A stretch of DNA of 64,000 nt from Xenophilus arseniciresistens. GTDB taxonomy: Bacteria > Pseudomonadota > Gammaproteobacteria > Burkholderiales > Burkholderiaceae_C. Below, piece by piece: positions 18,295-27,610 of the stretch. Where the stretch lies: contig NZ_JAQIPB010000001.1 of the NCBI RefSeq assembly GCF_028023875.1, positions 372,001 to 436,000 of the forward strand. The letters are read 5' to 3'. Below the pieces are notes generated by a model that searched no databases, was not told the origin of the DNA, and saw nothing but the letters and a program-made list of their open reading frames with translations. Numbering within the stretch: the first letter of the stretch is position 1; every line of letters starts with the position of its first letter. The position numbers were made by a program, and so were the translations under genes.

Positions 18295-20013
18295 TCAGCG
18301 CGGCAGGAACAGCAGCCAGACCACCATCAGCGCGTTGAAGATCAGCGAGACAGCCAGCGCGATCTTCCACAGCGCGGCGGGGTCGCGCTGCACCAGGGGC
18401 GTGGCGCCGGGCGCGCCGATCGGCCGGGCCGCTCCGCGCTCGAGCGCGAGCAGCATTTCCTCGGCCGTCTCGAAGCGCAGGCGCGCGTCGCGCGCGACGG
18501 CCTTGCGCACCAGGTGGTCCAGCCACATGGGCACGTCGGGCCGGATGCGCGACAGCGCCACGGGGTCGCGCCGGTAACCGCCGCTCTGGTAGGGCTCGAT
18601 CTCGCCGTAGGGCAGGCGCGCGCCCAGCCACTGGTAGAGCACCACGCCCAGCGCGAACAGGTCGCTACCGGCATCGGGCAGGCCGCCTTCCCACTGCTCG
18701 GGGTTCATGTAGCTCGGCGTGCCCGCGTGCAGCTCGCGCTGCGCCGCGCTCTCGCGGCCCGAAAGCGCCACGCCCAGGTCGAGGATGCGCCACTGGCCGT
18801 CCTCGCCCAGGTGCAGGTTGCCGGGCTTGATGTCCCGATGCACCACGCCCTGGCGGTGCAGTCGGCCCAGCGCCTTGCAGATCTGCACCGCCGCGGCGAC
18901 GACCGTCGCCACGGGCGCACGCGTGCCTTCCTGGCGCGCCTGGGCCTGCAGCTGCTCCAGCGTGCGCCCGCCATGCCAGTCGAAGACGATGTAGAGCGCG
19001 CTGGCCTGGCCGGCGCGCGGATGCACGCGCACGAAACCCGGCTCGCCGCGCGCGCTCACGCGCTGCCCCAGCCAGGCCTCGTGCGCGAGCATGGCGCGCT
19101 CCTCGGGGTCGCTGGCGCGCGCGGGGTGCAGGGTCTTGATCGCCACCAGCGCCTGGCTTTGCAGCTCGCGGGCCTGGTAGAGCCGGTGCACGCCGGTGTC
19201 GGCCACCAGCGCGGTGACCTGGTAGCCGTCGAGCAGCTCGCCCACCTTCAGCGCGGCCGGCGGCATCAGCCGGCGTGCGTCGCCCAGTTCGTCGTGCAGC
19301 TGCCGCGCGTCCAGGCCCAGCACGCGGATCACCAGCGCGGTGGCGTTGTCGCGGGTGCCGGCGGCAAGCGCGGCCTCCACCAGCGCGTCGCTGGCCTGCT
19401 GCGCGCTGCCGGCCAGCGCCAGCTCGGCCAGCCGCGCGGGCTTGAGCACGCCATGCACGCCATCGGTGCTGAGCACGAAACAGTCGCCCACGCGCAACTC
19501 GCCCTGCATGTAGTCGACGCGCACGTAGTCGTCCAGCCCGACGGCGCGCGTCAGCCGGCTGCGCAGGTCCGGATGGTCCAGCGCATGGTCCACGGTCAGC
19601 GGCGTGGCCGCGCCCTCGTCATGGCGCACGCGCCAGGCGCGCGTGTCGCCCACGTGGGCCAGCGTGTAGCCCTGCCCGTGCAGGGCCAGCGCGGTGAGCG
19701 TGGTCATCGCACCGTCCTGGCGCCGGCGCCGGTTGTGGTCGGCCAGCCAGGCGTTCTGCGCGGTGATCAGCCGGTCCATGGCCACCGTCGGCTCCCAGGT
19801 CGCGGGTGTGGCGAAGTAGTCGTTCAGAAGGCCGATCACGGTGGTCTGCGCCGCCTCCAGGCCATGGCCGCCGGCAGAAACGCCGTCGGCGATGGCGGCG
19901 ATCAGCCCGCGCGATTCCTCACTGCGCGGCGCATGCACGGCGCCGGCGAAATCCTCGTTCGCCTCGCGCGGCCCGCGCCGGCTGCTGTAGCCGATGTCGA
20001 CTTCAAAGCTCAT
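18295..20013 (-). CDS. PP2C-type phosphatase fused to a Ser/Thr protein kinase
   Basis: This 572-residue protein joins a PP2C phosphatase (about residues 1-235) and a eukaryotic-type kinase (about 255-530), with one membrane helix at the very C-terminus (ALAVSLIFNALMVVWLLFL). Phosphatase metal motifs are intact: NEDF, IADGVS, GDTRAW, STDGVHG and RDNATA. The kinase has the ATP lysine (VAIKTLH), HRDIKPGN and DLG in place of DFG, but its glycine-rich loop is poor (ADTGVHRLYQA). Such fusions sit in nitrate assimilation clusters of several proteobacteria, but to my knowledge their target is not settled. It is convergent with narK and divergent from nirB. The start at 20013 is supported by similarity; the frame stays open through nirB. 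Confidence 0.9.
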   Translation of the reverse strand: MSFEVDIGYSSRRGPREANEDFAGAVHAPRSEESRGLIAAIADGVSAGGHGLEAAQTTVIGLLNDYFATPATWEPTVAMDRLITAQNAWLADHNRRRRQDGAMTTLTALALHGQGYTLAHVGDTRAWRVRHDEGAATPLTVDHALDHPDLRSRLTRAVGLDDYVRVDYMQGELRVGDCFVLSTDGVHGVLKPARLAELALAGSAQQASDALVEAALAAGTRDNATALVIRVLGLDARQLHDELGDARRLMPPAALKVGELLDGYQVTALVADTGVHRLYQARELQSQALVAIKTLHPARASDPEERAMLAHEAWLGQRVSARGEPGFVRVHPRAGQASALYIVFDWHGGRTLEQLQAQARQEGTRAPVATVVAAAVQICKALGRLHRQGVVHRDIKPGNLHLGEDGQWRILDLGVALSGRESAAQRELHAGTPSYMNPEQWEGGLPDAGSDLFALGVVLYQWLGARLPYGEIEPYQSGGYRRDPVALSRIRPDVPMWLDHLVRKAVARDARLRFETAEEMLLALERGAARPIGAPGATPLVQRDPAALWKIALAVSLIFNALMVVWLLFLPR

Positions 20014-20076
20014 GGCGCGATTGTCCGGGCGCGCCGGGCGTCTTCGCTTGCCTGATTCCCAGAAAGGTCCAGCCCC

Positions 20077-22536
20077 ATGAAGAAAAAGATGAAACTCGTG
20101 ATGGTCGGCAACGGCATGGCCGGCGTTCGCACCCTCGAAGAGCTGCTCAAGATCGAGCCCGAGCTCTACGACATCACCGTCTTCGGCGCCGAGCCGCATC
20201 CGAACTACAACCGCATCCTGCTCTCGCCGGTGCTGGCGGGCGAGCAGACGGTGGACGAGATCATCCTCAACAGCTGGGAGTGGTACGCCGAGCACAACAT
20301 CACGCTGCACGCGGGCAAGAAAGTGGTGGAGGTGGACCGCGTCAGGCGCATCGTGCGCGCCGAGGACGGCACCGAGGCGCACTACGACCGCCTGCTGATG
20401 TGCACCGGCTCCAATCCCTTCATGCTGCCGGTGCCCGGCAAGGACCTCAAGGGCGTCATCGCCTACCGCGACATCGCCGACACCGACTACATGATCGAGA
20501 CCGCGCGCACGCACAAGAACGCGGTGGTGATCGGCGGCGGGCTGCTGGGCCTGGAAGCGGCCAACGGCCTGATGCTGCGCGGCATGAACGTCACGGTGGT
20601 GCACGTCATGCCCTGGCTGATGGAGCGCCAGCTCGACGACGTGGCGGGCAAGCTGCTGCAGAAGTCGCTGGAGGACCGCGGTCTGCACTTCATGATCGGC
20701 GCGCACACGCAGGAGCTGGTGGGCAACGAGGAAGGCCGCGTGCAGGCCATCCGCTTCAAGGACGGCACCGAAGTCGCGGCCGACCTGGTGGTGATGGCCG
20801 TGGGCATCCGCCCCAACGTGGAGCTGGCGCAGAAGATGCGCCTGCACTGCGACCGCGGCATCGTGGTCAACGACACCATGCAGACCGTGACCGACGCGCG
20901 CATCTACTCGGTGGGCGAATGCGCCGCGCACCGCGGCGTGGCCTACGGCCTGGTGGCGCCGCTGTTCGAGCAGGCCAAGGTGGCGGCCAACCACCTGGCG
21001 CACTTCGGCATCGGGCGCTATTCGGGCTCGCTCACCTCCACCAAGCTCAAGGTCACGGGCATCGACCTGTTCTCGGCCGGCGACTTCATGGGCGGCGAAG
21101 GCTGCGAGGAGATCGTGATGAGCGACCCCTTCGGCGGCGTCTACAAGAAGCTGGTGATCAAGGACGACAAGCTGGTGGGCGCCTGCCTTTATGGCGACAC
21201 GGTGGACGGCAGCTGGTACTTCAAGCTGCTGCGCGACGGCCGCAGCCTGCAGGACATCCGCGACAAGCTGATGTTCGGCGAATCGAACATCGGCGACACC
21301 GGCCACGAGGGCCACAGCAAGGCCGCCGGCATGCCCGACGAAGCCGAGGTGTGCGGCTGCAACGGCGTGAGCAAGGGCGCGATCTGCAAGGCCATCAAGG
21401 AGAAGGGCCTGTTCACGCTCGACGAGGTGAAGAAGCACACCAAGGCCAGTGCCTCCTGCGGCTCGTGCACCGGGCTGGTGGAGCAGATCCTGATGTTCAC
21501 GGCCGGCGGAGACTATTCGGCCGCACCGAAGAAAAAGGCCCTGTGCGGCTGCACCGACCACAGCCACCAGGACGTGCGCGACGCGATCCGCAAGGAGCAC
21601 TGGCTCACCCACGCCGAGGTCTGGCGCGGCATGGGCTGGCGCACGCCCGACGGCTGCGCCAGCTGCCGCCCGGCCATCAACTACTACCTGATCTCGAACT
21701 GGCCCAAGGAGGCGAAGGACGATCCGCAGAGCCGCTTCATCAACGAGCGCAGCCACGCCAACATCCAGAAGGACGGCACCTATTCGGTGGTCCCGCGCAT
21801 GTGGGGCGGCCACACCACCGCCGACGAGCTGCGGCGCATCGCCGACGCGGTGGACAAGTACCAGATCCCCACCGTCAAGGTCACGGGCGGCCAGCGCATC
21901 GACCTGTTGGGTGTGAAGAAGGAAGACCTGGAGAACGTGTGGAAGGACATCGGCATGCCCTCGGGCTTTGCCTATGCCAAGTCGCTGCGCACCGTGAAGA
22001 CCTGCGTGGGCAGCGAGTGGTGCCGCTTCGGCACGCAGGATTCGACCCAGATGGGCAAGGACCTGGAACGCGCGCTGTGGGCCATGTACGCGCCGCACAA
22101 GGTCAAGCTGGCGGTTTCGGGCTGCCCGCGCAACTGCGCCGAGGCCGGCATCAAGGACGTGGGCGTGATCGGCGTGGATTCGGGCTGGGAGCTGTACGTG
22201 GGCGGCAACGGCGGCATCAAGACCGACGTGGCGCAGTTCCTCGTGAAGGTCAAGACCAGCGAGGAGGTGATGGCGCATGCGGGTGCCTTCCTGCAGCTCT
22301 ACCGCGAGGAGGGCTGGTACCTCGAGCGCACGGTCCACTACATCGGCCGCGTGGGCCTGGACTACGTGAAAAAGAGGATCGTGGAGGACGCGCCCGGCCG
22401 CGCGGCCCTGTGGGAGCGGCTGCAGTTCGCGCTCGATGGCGAGCCCGATCCGTGGTTCGAATCGGCGCAGGCCTCGGTGGACGTGCGGCAGTTCACGCCG
22501 CTGGCCCCTGCAGGCGGCACCACCCACGCCGCCTGA
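20077..22536 (+). CDS. nirB: Assimilatory NADH nitrite reductase, large subunit
   Basis: This 819-residue cytoplasmic enzyme reduces nitrite to ammonium with six electrons from NADH. Domains in order: FAD/NADH pyridine-nucleotide oxidoreductase (1 to about 400, with VGNGMAGVRTLEEL and VVIGGGLLGLEAANGL), two BFD-type Cys clusters (CGCNGVS ... CGSC near 425-465; CGCTDHS ... CASC near 490-530), and a sulfite/nitrite reductase domain with the siroheme-[4Fe-4S] cysteines CVGSEWC and CPRNC near 645 and 690. The start MKKKMKLVMVGNG has an upstream AGAAAGG; the second Met (20089) is possible. nirD and nasA follow closely. It lies 63 bases from the divergent phosphatase-kinase gene. Confidence 0.96.
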   Translation: MKKKMKLVMVGNGMAGVRTLEELLKIEPELYDITVFGAEPHPNYNRILLSPVLAGEQTVDEIILNSWEWYAEHNITLHAGKKVVEVDRVRRIVRAEDGTEAHYDRLLMCTGSNPFMLPVPGKDLKGVIAYRDIADTDYMIETARTHKNAVVIGGGLLGLEAANGLMLRGMNVTVVHVMPWLMERQLDDVAGKLLQKSLEDRGLHFMIGAHTQELVGNEEGRVQAIRFKDGTEVAADLVVMAVGIRPNVELAQKMRLHCDRGIVVNDTMQTVTDARIYSVGECAAHRGVAYGLVAPLFEQAKVAANHLAHFGIGRYSGSLTSTKLKVTGIDLFSAGDFMGGEGCEEIVMSDPFGGVYKKLVIKDDKLVGACLYGDTVDGSWYFKLLRDGRSLQDIRDKLMFGESNIGDTGHEGHSKAAGMPDEAEVCGCNGVSKGAICKAIKEKGLFTLDEVKKHTKASASCGSCTGLVEQILMFTAGGDYSAAPKKKALCGCTDHSHQDVRDAIRKEHWLTHAEVWRGMGWRTPDGCASCRPAINYYLISNWPKEAKDDPQSRFINERSHANIQKDGTYSVVPRMWGGHTTADELRRIADAVDKYQIPTVKVTGGQRIDLLGVKKEDLENVWKDIGMPSGFAYAKSLRTVKTCVGSEWCRFGTQDSTQMGKDLERALWAMYAPHKVKLAVSGCPRNCAEAGIKDVGVIGVDSGWELYVGGNGGIKTDVAQFLVKVKTSEEVMAHAGAFLQLYREEGWYLERTVHYIGRVGLDYVKKRIVEDAPGRAALWERLQFALDGEPDPWFESAQASVDVRQFTPLAPAGGTTHAA

Positions 22537-22563
22537 AGAAAAAACAAGAAAAGAGGAAGCCCC

Positions 22564-22941
22564 ATGAGCGACTGGAAAGCCATCTGCCGCATCGACGACA
22601 TTCCCGTGCTGGGCGCGCGCCGCGTGGCGCGGCCCGCGGGCCTGGACGTCGCCGTCTTCCGCAATGCCGAGAACCAGGTGTTCGCCCTGCTCGACCGCTG
22701 CCCGCACAAGGGCGGCCCGCTGAGCCAGGGCATCGTGTTCGGCACCAGCGTGGCCTGCCCGCTGCACAACTGGTCCATCGGCCTTCAGGACGGCTGCGCC
22801 AAGGCGCCGGACGAGGGCTGCACGCCGAAGTTCGCCGTCTGGGTGGAGAACGACGTGGTGCACCTGGATGCCGGCGAGCTGGCCAGCCATGCCATCGAGC
22901 TGCAACGCCCCACCGCCGGCCCGAGCCTGCGCAACGCATGA
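22564..22941 (+). CDS. nirD: Nitrite reductase small subunit, Rieske-like
   Basis: This 125-residue protein is the Rieske-fold partner of NirB. The motif DRCPHKGGPLSQG and the second site CPLHNWSI are present, so the first pair is Cys-His and the second Cys-His, as in true Rieske proteins (C-P-H and C-P-L-H). Many NirD proteins lack some ligands; here they appear complete, so a bound [2Fe-2S] cluster is possible. It follows nirB by 27 bases and overlaps the nasA start. Confidence 0.92.
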   Translation: MSDWKAICRIDDIPVLGARRVARPAGLDVAVFRNAENQVFALLDRCPHKGGPLSQGIVFGTSVACPLHNWSIGLQDGCAKAPDEGCTPKFAVWVENDVVHLDAGELASHAIELQRPTAGPSLRNA

Positions 22942-25769
22942 GCGCCGCGGCGGACCGAACCCACATGACTGAAACGCGATCGACCTGTCCCTACTGCGGC
23001 GTAGGCTGCGGCGTGATCATCGAATCCGATGGCGCGCAGATCACCGGCGTGCGCGGCGATCCCGCGCACCCGGCCAACTTCGGACGGCTTTGCACCAAGG
23101 GCTCGACCCTGCACCTGACGGCCAGCGCGGCGGTGACGCGGCAGACGCGGCTCTTGCAGCCGATGCATCGTGCCCAGCGCGGCGCAGCGCCGCAGCCGCT
23201 GGGCTGGGACGAGGCGCTGGAGAACGCCGCCGAGAAGTTCGCCCACGTGATCCGCGAGCACGGCCCCGATGCGGTCGGCTTCTACGTGTCGGGCCAGTTG
23301 CTGACCGAGGACTACTACGTCTTCAACAAGCTGGCCAAGGGCCTGGTGGGCACCAACAACATCGACACCAACTCGCGCCTGTGCATGAGCAGCGCCGTGG
23401 CCGGCTACAAGAAGACGCTGGGCGCCGACGCACCGCCCGCCTGCTACGAGGACTTCGGGCATGCGCAGTGCCTGTTCATCGCCGGCAGCAACACGGCCTG
23501 GGCCCACCCCATCGCCTTCCGCCGCATCGAGGACGCCAAGGCCGCCAATCCCGCGATGAAGATCATCGTGGCCGACCCGCGCCGCACCGACACCTGCGAG
23601 ATCGCCGACCTGCACCTGCCCCTGCAGCCGGGCACCGACGTGATGCTGTTCCACGGCATGCTGCACCTGATGCTGTGGGAGGGCTGGACCGACGCCGCCT
23701 ACATCGCCGCCCACACCAGCGGCTTCGACGCGATCAAGGCCACGGTGCGCGACTGCACGCCCGAGCGCGTCGCGCAGGTCTGCGGCATCACGCGGGAAGC
23801 GCTGTTCGAGGCGGCGCGCCTGTTCGCCACCTCGGCCGCCACGCTGAGCCTGTACTGCCAGGGCCTGAACCAGTCTTCCAGCGGCACGGCCAAGAATGCG
23901 GCGCTGATCAACCTGCACCTGGCCACCGGACAGATCGGCAAGCCGGGCGCGGGGCCTTTCTCGCTGACCGGCCAGCCCAACGCCATGGGCGGGCGCGAGG
24001 TGGGCGGCCTGGCCAACCTGCTGTCGGCGCACCGCGACCTCGGCAACCCGCAGCATCGCGCCGAAGTCGCCTCGTTCTGGGGCGTGCCCGCGGTGCCGGA
24101 CAAGCCCGGCAAGACCGCGGTGGAGATGTTCCAGGCCGCGGCCGACGGCGAGATCCGCGCGCTGTGGATCGCCTGCACCAACCCCGCGCAGTCGATGCCG
24201 GACCAGGCCACGGTGCGCCGCGCGCTGCAGCGCTGCGAGTTCGTGGTGGTGCAGGAGGCCTTCGCCACCACGGCCACCTGCGCCTTCGCCGACTTGCTGC
24301 TGCCGGCCACCACCTGGGGCGAGAAGGACGGCACCGTCACCAACAGCGAGCGCCGCATCTCGCGCGTGCGCAACGCCGTGGCGCGGCCCGGCCAGACGCG
24401 CGACGACTGGGTCATCGCCGCCGAGTTCGCGCGGCGCCTCGAAGCCCGGCTGGGCCGCGCCGGCACCCTCTTTCCCTATGCCGATGCCGAAGCCGTCTGG
24501 AACGAGCACCGCGAGTCCACGCGCGGGCGCGACCTCGACATCACCGGCATGAGCTACGCGATGCTCGAAGCCGCGCCGCAGCAGTGGCCGCTGCGCGAAG
24601 GCGAAGCCAGCGGCCGCAGCCGGCTCTACGAGGACGGCGTGTTCCCCACGCCCGATGGCCGCGCGCGCTTTGCCGACGTGGCCTACAAGCCGCTGGCCGA
24701 GGCCCGCGAGGCGCGCTACCCCTTCTCGCTGAACACCGGCCGGCTGCGCGACCAGTGGCACGGCATGAGCCGCACGGGCACGCTGGGGCGCCTGTTCGGC
24801 CACGTGCCCGAGCCCACGGTGCAGATGCATCCGCAGGACATGGCGCGGCGCCAGCTTGCCGACGGCGAGCTGGTGCATGTGACCTCCAGGCGCGGCTCGA
24901 TCCTGCTGCCGGTGTCGGCCAGCCCCGAGCTGGGCCTGGGCCAGAGCTTCATCGCCATGCACTGGGGCGGCGAATACATCAGCGGCCGATCGAGCACCGG
25001 CGAGCTGCTGGCCGGCGTGAACGCGCTGACCACCCCGGCCTTCTGCCCCGATTCGAAGCAGCCCGAACTCAAGCACACGGCGGTGAAGATCCTCAAGGCC
25101 GAGATGCCCTGGTCGCTGCTGGCCGTGGCCTGGCTGCCGCAGAGCCAGTCGCTGCAGGCGCGTGAAGCGCTGCGCGAGCTGATGGGCGCCTTCCCCTTCG
25201 CGAGCTGCGTGCCCTTCGGCGCCGCGGGCGCCCTGGAGGACGGCGCACAGCAGCAGCGCGCCGGCGTGCTGCTGCGCGCCGCCGCCTACGAGGCGCCGCC
25301 CGACGCGCTGCTGGCCCGCATCGAGGCCCTGCTGGGCCTGGACGCGCCCGACAGCCTGCGCTATGCCGACCGCAAGCACGGCCAGCGCCGCACGATGCGC
25401 CTGGTGCGCGAGGGCCAGGACGCGCATCTGCAAGCCTTTCTGCTGGGCGGCGACACCCGCGCCGAAGCCTGGATCAAGACCCTGCTGCAGGAGCGCCTGC
25501 CCGCGCAGTCCTATGGCCGCCAGTTGCTCAAGCCCGGTGCGGCCGCGCCGGCCGGCGTCGCCGCGCGCGGCAAGGTGGTGTGCAGTTGCTTCGGCGTCAC
25601 GCAGACGGCGATCAACGAGGCCCTGGCCACCGCGCCGGGCACCGAGGAGCAGCGCCTGGCCTCGCTGCAGGGCGGGCTCAGGTGCGGCACCAACTGCGGC
25701 TCCTGCCTGCCCGAGCTCAAGCGCATGGTGCGTGCGACGGCCATGCCGGCGCTGGTGCCGGCGCCATGA
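22938..25769 (+). CDS. nasA: Assimilatory nitrate reductase, catalytic subunit
   Basis: This 943-residue molybdenum enzyme reduces nitrate to nitrite in the cytoplasm. The N-terminal [4Fe-4S] site is CPYCGVGC, the molybdenum cysteine is in SRLCMSSAVAGY (near residue 150), and molybdopterin-binding segments follow. A C-terminal BFD-like [2Fe-2S] domain (about 870-935, CSCFGVTQT ... CGTNCGSC) matches the Klebsiella-type NasA. The start at 22938 overlaps the nirD stop (ATGA); the ATG at 22965 (MTETRSTCPYC) is an equally plausible start. No NasC-type NADH reductase is encoded beside it, so the electron donor is unclear. The Mo cofactor gene mog lies at 38921. Confidence 0.95.
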   Translation: MSAAADRTHMTETRSTCPYCGVGCGVIIESDGAQITGVRGDPAHPANFGRLCTKGSTLHLTASAAVTRQTRLLQPMHRAQRGAAPQPLGWDEALENAAEKFAHVIREHGPDAVGFYVSGQLLTEDYYVFNKLAKGLVGTNNIDTNSRLCMSSAVAGYKKTLGADAPPACYEDFGHAQCLFIAGSNTAWAHPIAFRRIEDAKAANPAMKIIVADPRRTDTCEIADLHLPLQPGTDVMLFHGMLHLMLWEGWTDAAYIAAHTSGFDAIKATVRDCTPERVAQVCGITREALFEAARLFATSAATLSLYCQGLNQSSSGTAKNAALINLHLATGQIGKPGAGPFSLTGQPNAMGGREVGGLANLLSAHRDLGNPQHRAEVASFWGVPAVPDKPGKTAVEMFQAAADGEIRALWIACTNPAQSMPDQATVRRALQRCEFVVVQEAFATTATCAFADLLLPATTWGEKDGTVTNSERRISRVRNAVARPGQTRDDWVIAAEFARRLEARLGRAGTLFPYADAEAVWNEHRESTRGRDLDITGMSYAMLEAAPQQWPLREGEASGRSRLYEDGVFPTPDGRARFADVAYKPLAEAREARYPFSLNTGRLRDQWHGMSRTGTLGRLFGHVPEPTVQMHPQDMARRQLADGELVHVTSRRGSILLPVSASPELGLGQSFIAMHWGGEYISGRSSTGELLAGVNALTTPAFCPDSKQPELKHTAVKILKAEMPWSLLAVAWLPQSQSLQAREALRELMGAFPFASCVPFGAAGALEDGAQQQRAGVLLRAAAYEAPPDALLARIEALLGLDAPDSLRYADRKHGQRRTMRLVREGQDAHLQAFLLGGDTRAEAWIKTLLQERLPAQSYGRQLLKPGAAAPAGVAARGKVVCSCFGVTQTAINEALATAPGTEEQRLASLQGGLRCGTNCGSCLPELKRMVRATAMPALVPAP

Positions 25770-25849
25770 CTGCACTGGCACTTGCAGGCGAATGGGGAAT
25801 AAGCAGCCTTGCAATCCGGCATAAGCCGTGCGGGACAATCCGTACACCC

Positions 25850-26755
25850 ATGGGAATCAGCCACTACATCAAGGAAATCGGCCGCGGCGCACGCGGTGCC
25901 AAGCCGCTCGCGCGCGAGCAGGCGGCCGACCTGTTCGGCCAGATCCTGGACGGCCAGGTCACCGATCTGGAAATCGGCGCCTTCTGCCTGGCCATGCGCG
26001 TCAAGGGCGAAACCACGCCGGAGATGGCCGGCTTCCTGGACGCCACCCACGCGCGCCTGAACAAGCTGCCGGCCAGCACGCGGCCCGTGGTCGTGCTGCC
26101 CAGCTACAACGGCGCGCGCCGGCTGCCGGTGCTCACGCCGCTGCTGGCGCTGCTGCTGGCGCGCGAAGGGCTGCCGGTGCTGGTGCATGGCCATGCCACC
26201 GAATCCAGCCGCGTGCTGGCCAGCGACGTGCTGGCCCTGCTCGACGTGCCCGCGCGCACCGGCCTGGCGCGCATCGAGGCCGGCGAAGTGGCCGTGGTGG
26301 GCACACCGCTGCTGCATGCCGGCCTCACGCGCCTGCTCGATGTGCGGCGCGTGGTCGGCCTGCGCAATGCGGGCCACAGCGTGGTCAAGCTGATGCAGCC
26401 GGTCGACGGCCCGGCCGTGGTCATCGGCAGCTACACGCATCCGGCCTTCGCCACGGTGATGACCGAGCTGTTCGAGCTGCTGGGCCTGACGGCGCTGCTC
26501 TCGCGCGGGCTGGAAGGCGAAGTGGTCAGCGACCCGCGCCGCACGCCGCAGCTCGAAGGCTTCCTGCGCGGCCGGCCGCTGACCCTGCAGGCCCAGCAGC
26601 CGGGCACGCTGCCCGAAGTGCCCGGCCTGCCCGAGAGCCTGGCGGCCGACGTGACGGCCGACTACACGCGCCGCGTGCTGGCCGGCGACCTGCCCGTGCC
26701 GCCGGCCATCGCCGCGCAGGTGGCCCACATCCAAGAACTGAGTACCCACGCATGA
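25850..26755 (+). CDS. ybiB: YbiB family DNA-binding protein (TrpD2-like)
   Basis: This 301-residue protein has the fold of anthranilate phosphoribosyltransferase (TrpD), with the helical N-terminal domain AREQAADLFGQILDGQVTD, but belongs to the YbiB/TrpD2 branch. In E. coli YbiB binds DNA and is under LexA control; it is not a tryptophan enzyme. The ATG at 25850 gives MGISHYIKEIGRG, the usual family start; an in-frame ATG at 25766 overlapping the nasA stop is possible. The stop overlaps the cobA start (ATGA). Its position between nasA and cobA probably reflects operon structure rather than a role in nitrate use. Confidence 0.85.
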   Translation: MGISHYIKEIGRGARGAKPLAREQAADLFGQILDGQVTDLEIGAFCLAMRVKGETTPEMAGFLDATHARLNKLPASTRPVVVLPSYNGARRLPVLTPLLALLLAREGLPVLVHGHATESSRVLASDVLALLDVPARTGLARIEAGEVAVVGTPLLHAGLTRLLDVRRVVGLRNAGHSVVKLMQPVDGPAVVIGSYTHPAFATVMTELFELLGLTALLSRGLEGEVVSDPRRTPQLEGFLRGRPLTLQAQQPGTLPEVPGLPESLAADVTADYTRRVLAGDLPVPPAIAAQVAHIQELSTHA

Positions 26756-27552
26756 ACACCCCCACGCCATCCTTCCTGCAGGGCCGCTGCACGCTCGTGG
26801 GTGCCGGTCCGGGCGATCCGGAGCTGCTGACGCTCAAGGCCGTCAAGGCCATCCAGGCCGCCACCGTGCTGCTGGTGGACGACCTGGTCAACCCCGAGGT
26901 GCTGGCCTGGGCGCGGCCCACGGCGCGCATCGTCCATGTGGGCAAGCGCGGCGGCTGCAAGAGCACGCCCCAGTCCTTCATCGAGAAGCTCATGATCACC
27001 GCCGTGCGCGAAGGCGAGACGGTGGTGCGGCTCAAGGGCGGCGACCCCTTCATCTTCGGCCGCGGCGGCGAAGAGGTGGAGCACCTGCGCGAGGCCGGCA
27101 TCGAATGCCAGGTGATCAACGGCATCACGGCCGGGCTGGCGGCCGTCACCTCGCTGGGTGTGCCGCTCACGCACCGCGACCATGCGCAGGGCGTGGTCTT
27201 CGTCACCGGCCACGCCAGGACCGGCGCGGCCTCACAGCACGATGCGACGGACTGGCGCGCCCTGGCCGCCACCGCGCGCGATGCGCGGCTGACGCTGGTC
27301 ATCTACATGGGCGTGGCCGGCGTGGCGCACATCCAGCAGCAGTTGCTGGACGGCGGCCTGCCTGGCGCCACGCCCGTGGCGGTGGTGCAGCAGGCCAGCC
27401 TGCCCGGCCAGCGCCAGATGACCAGCACGCTGGCCGCGCTGGCCGCCGACCTGCACGCCGCGGGCATGGGCAGCCCGGCCGTGATCGTGGTGGGCGACGT
27501 GCTGCGCGGCGTGGCCGCGGCGCAGCAGGACGCCACGCGCTTCGGCACCTGA
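26752..27552 (+). CDS. cobA: Uroporphyrinogen-III C-methyltransferase
   Basis: This 266-residue SAM-dependent enzyme methylates uroporphyrinogen III twice to precorrin-2, on the way to siroheme and cobalamin. The signatures are VGAGPGDPELLTLKAVKAI at the N-terminus and VVRLKGGDPFIFGRGGEE near residue 90. It is a single-domain SUMT without the CysG dehydrogenase/ferrochelatase part, which must be encoded elsewhere. Its place behind nirB-nirD-nasA fits supply of siroheme for NirB. The start overlaps the ybiB stop (ATGA). Confidence 0.95.
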   Translation: MNTPTPSFLQGRCTLVGAGPGDPELLTLKAVKAIQAATVLLVDDLVNPEVLAWARPTARIVHVGKRGGCKSTPQSFIEKLMITAVREGETVVRLKGGDPFIFGRGGEEVEHLREAGIECQVINGITAGLAAVTSLGVPLTHRDHAQGVVFVTGHARTGAASQHDATDWRALAATARDARLTLVIYMGVAGVAHIQQQLLDGGLPGATPVAVVQQASLPGQRQMTSTLAALAADLHAAGMGSPAVIVVGDVLRGVAAAQQDATRFGT

Positions 27553-27610
27553 TGGGGCGGGGGCGGGAGCGCTCCTAGAATCCGCGCCTTCGTTGGCAAC
27601 GCTTCGGGGC

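Noticed and set aside
20014-22905. Open frame extending the phosphatase-kinase gene upstream through nirB
   Set aside because: Similarity begins at the ATG at 20013; the rest is antisense to nirB and has no domain.
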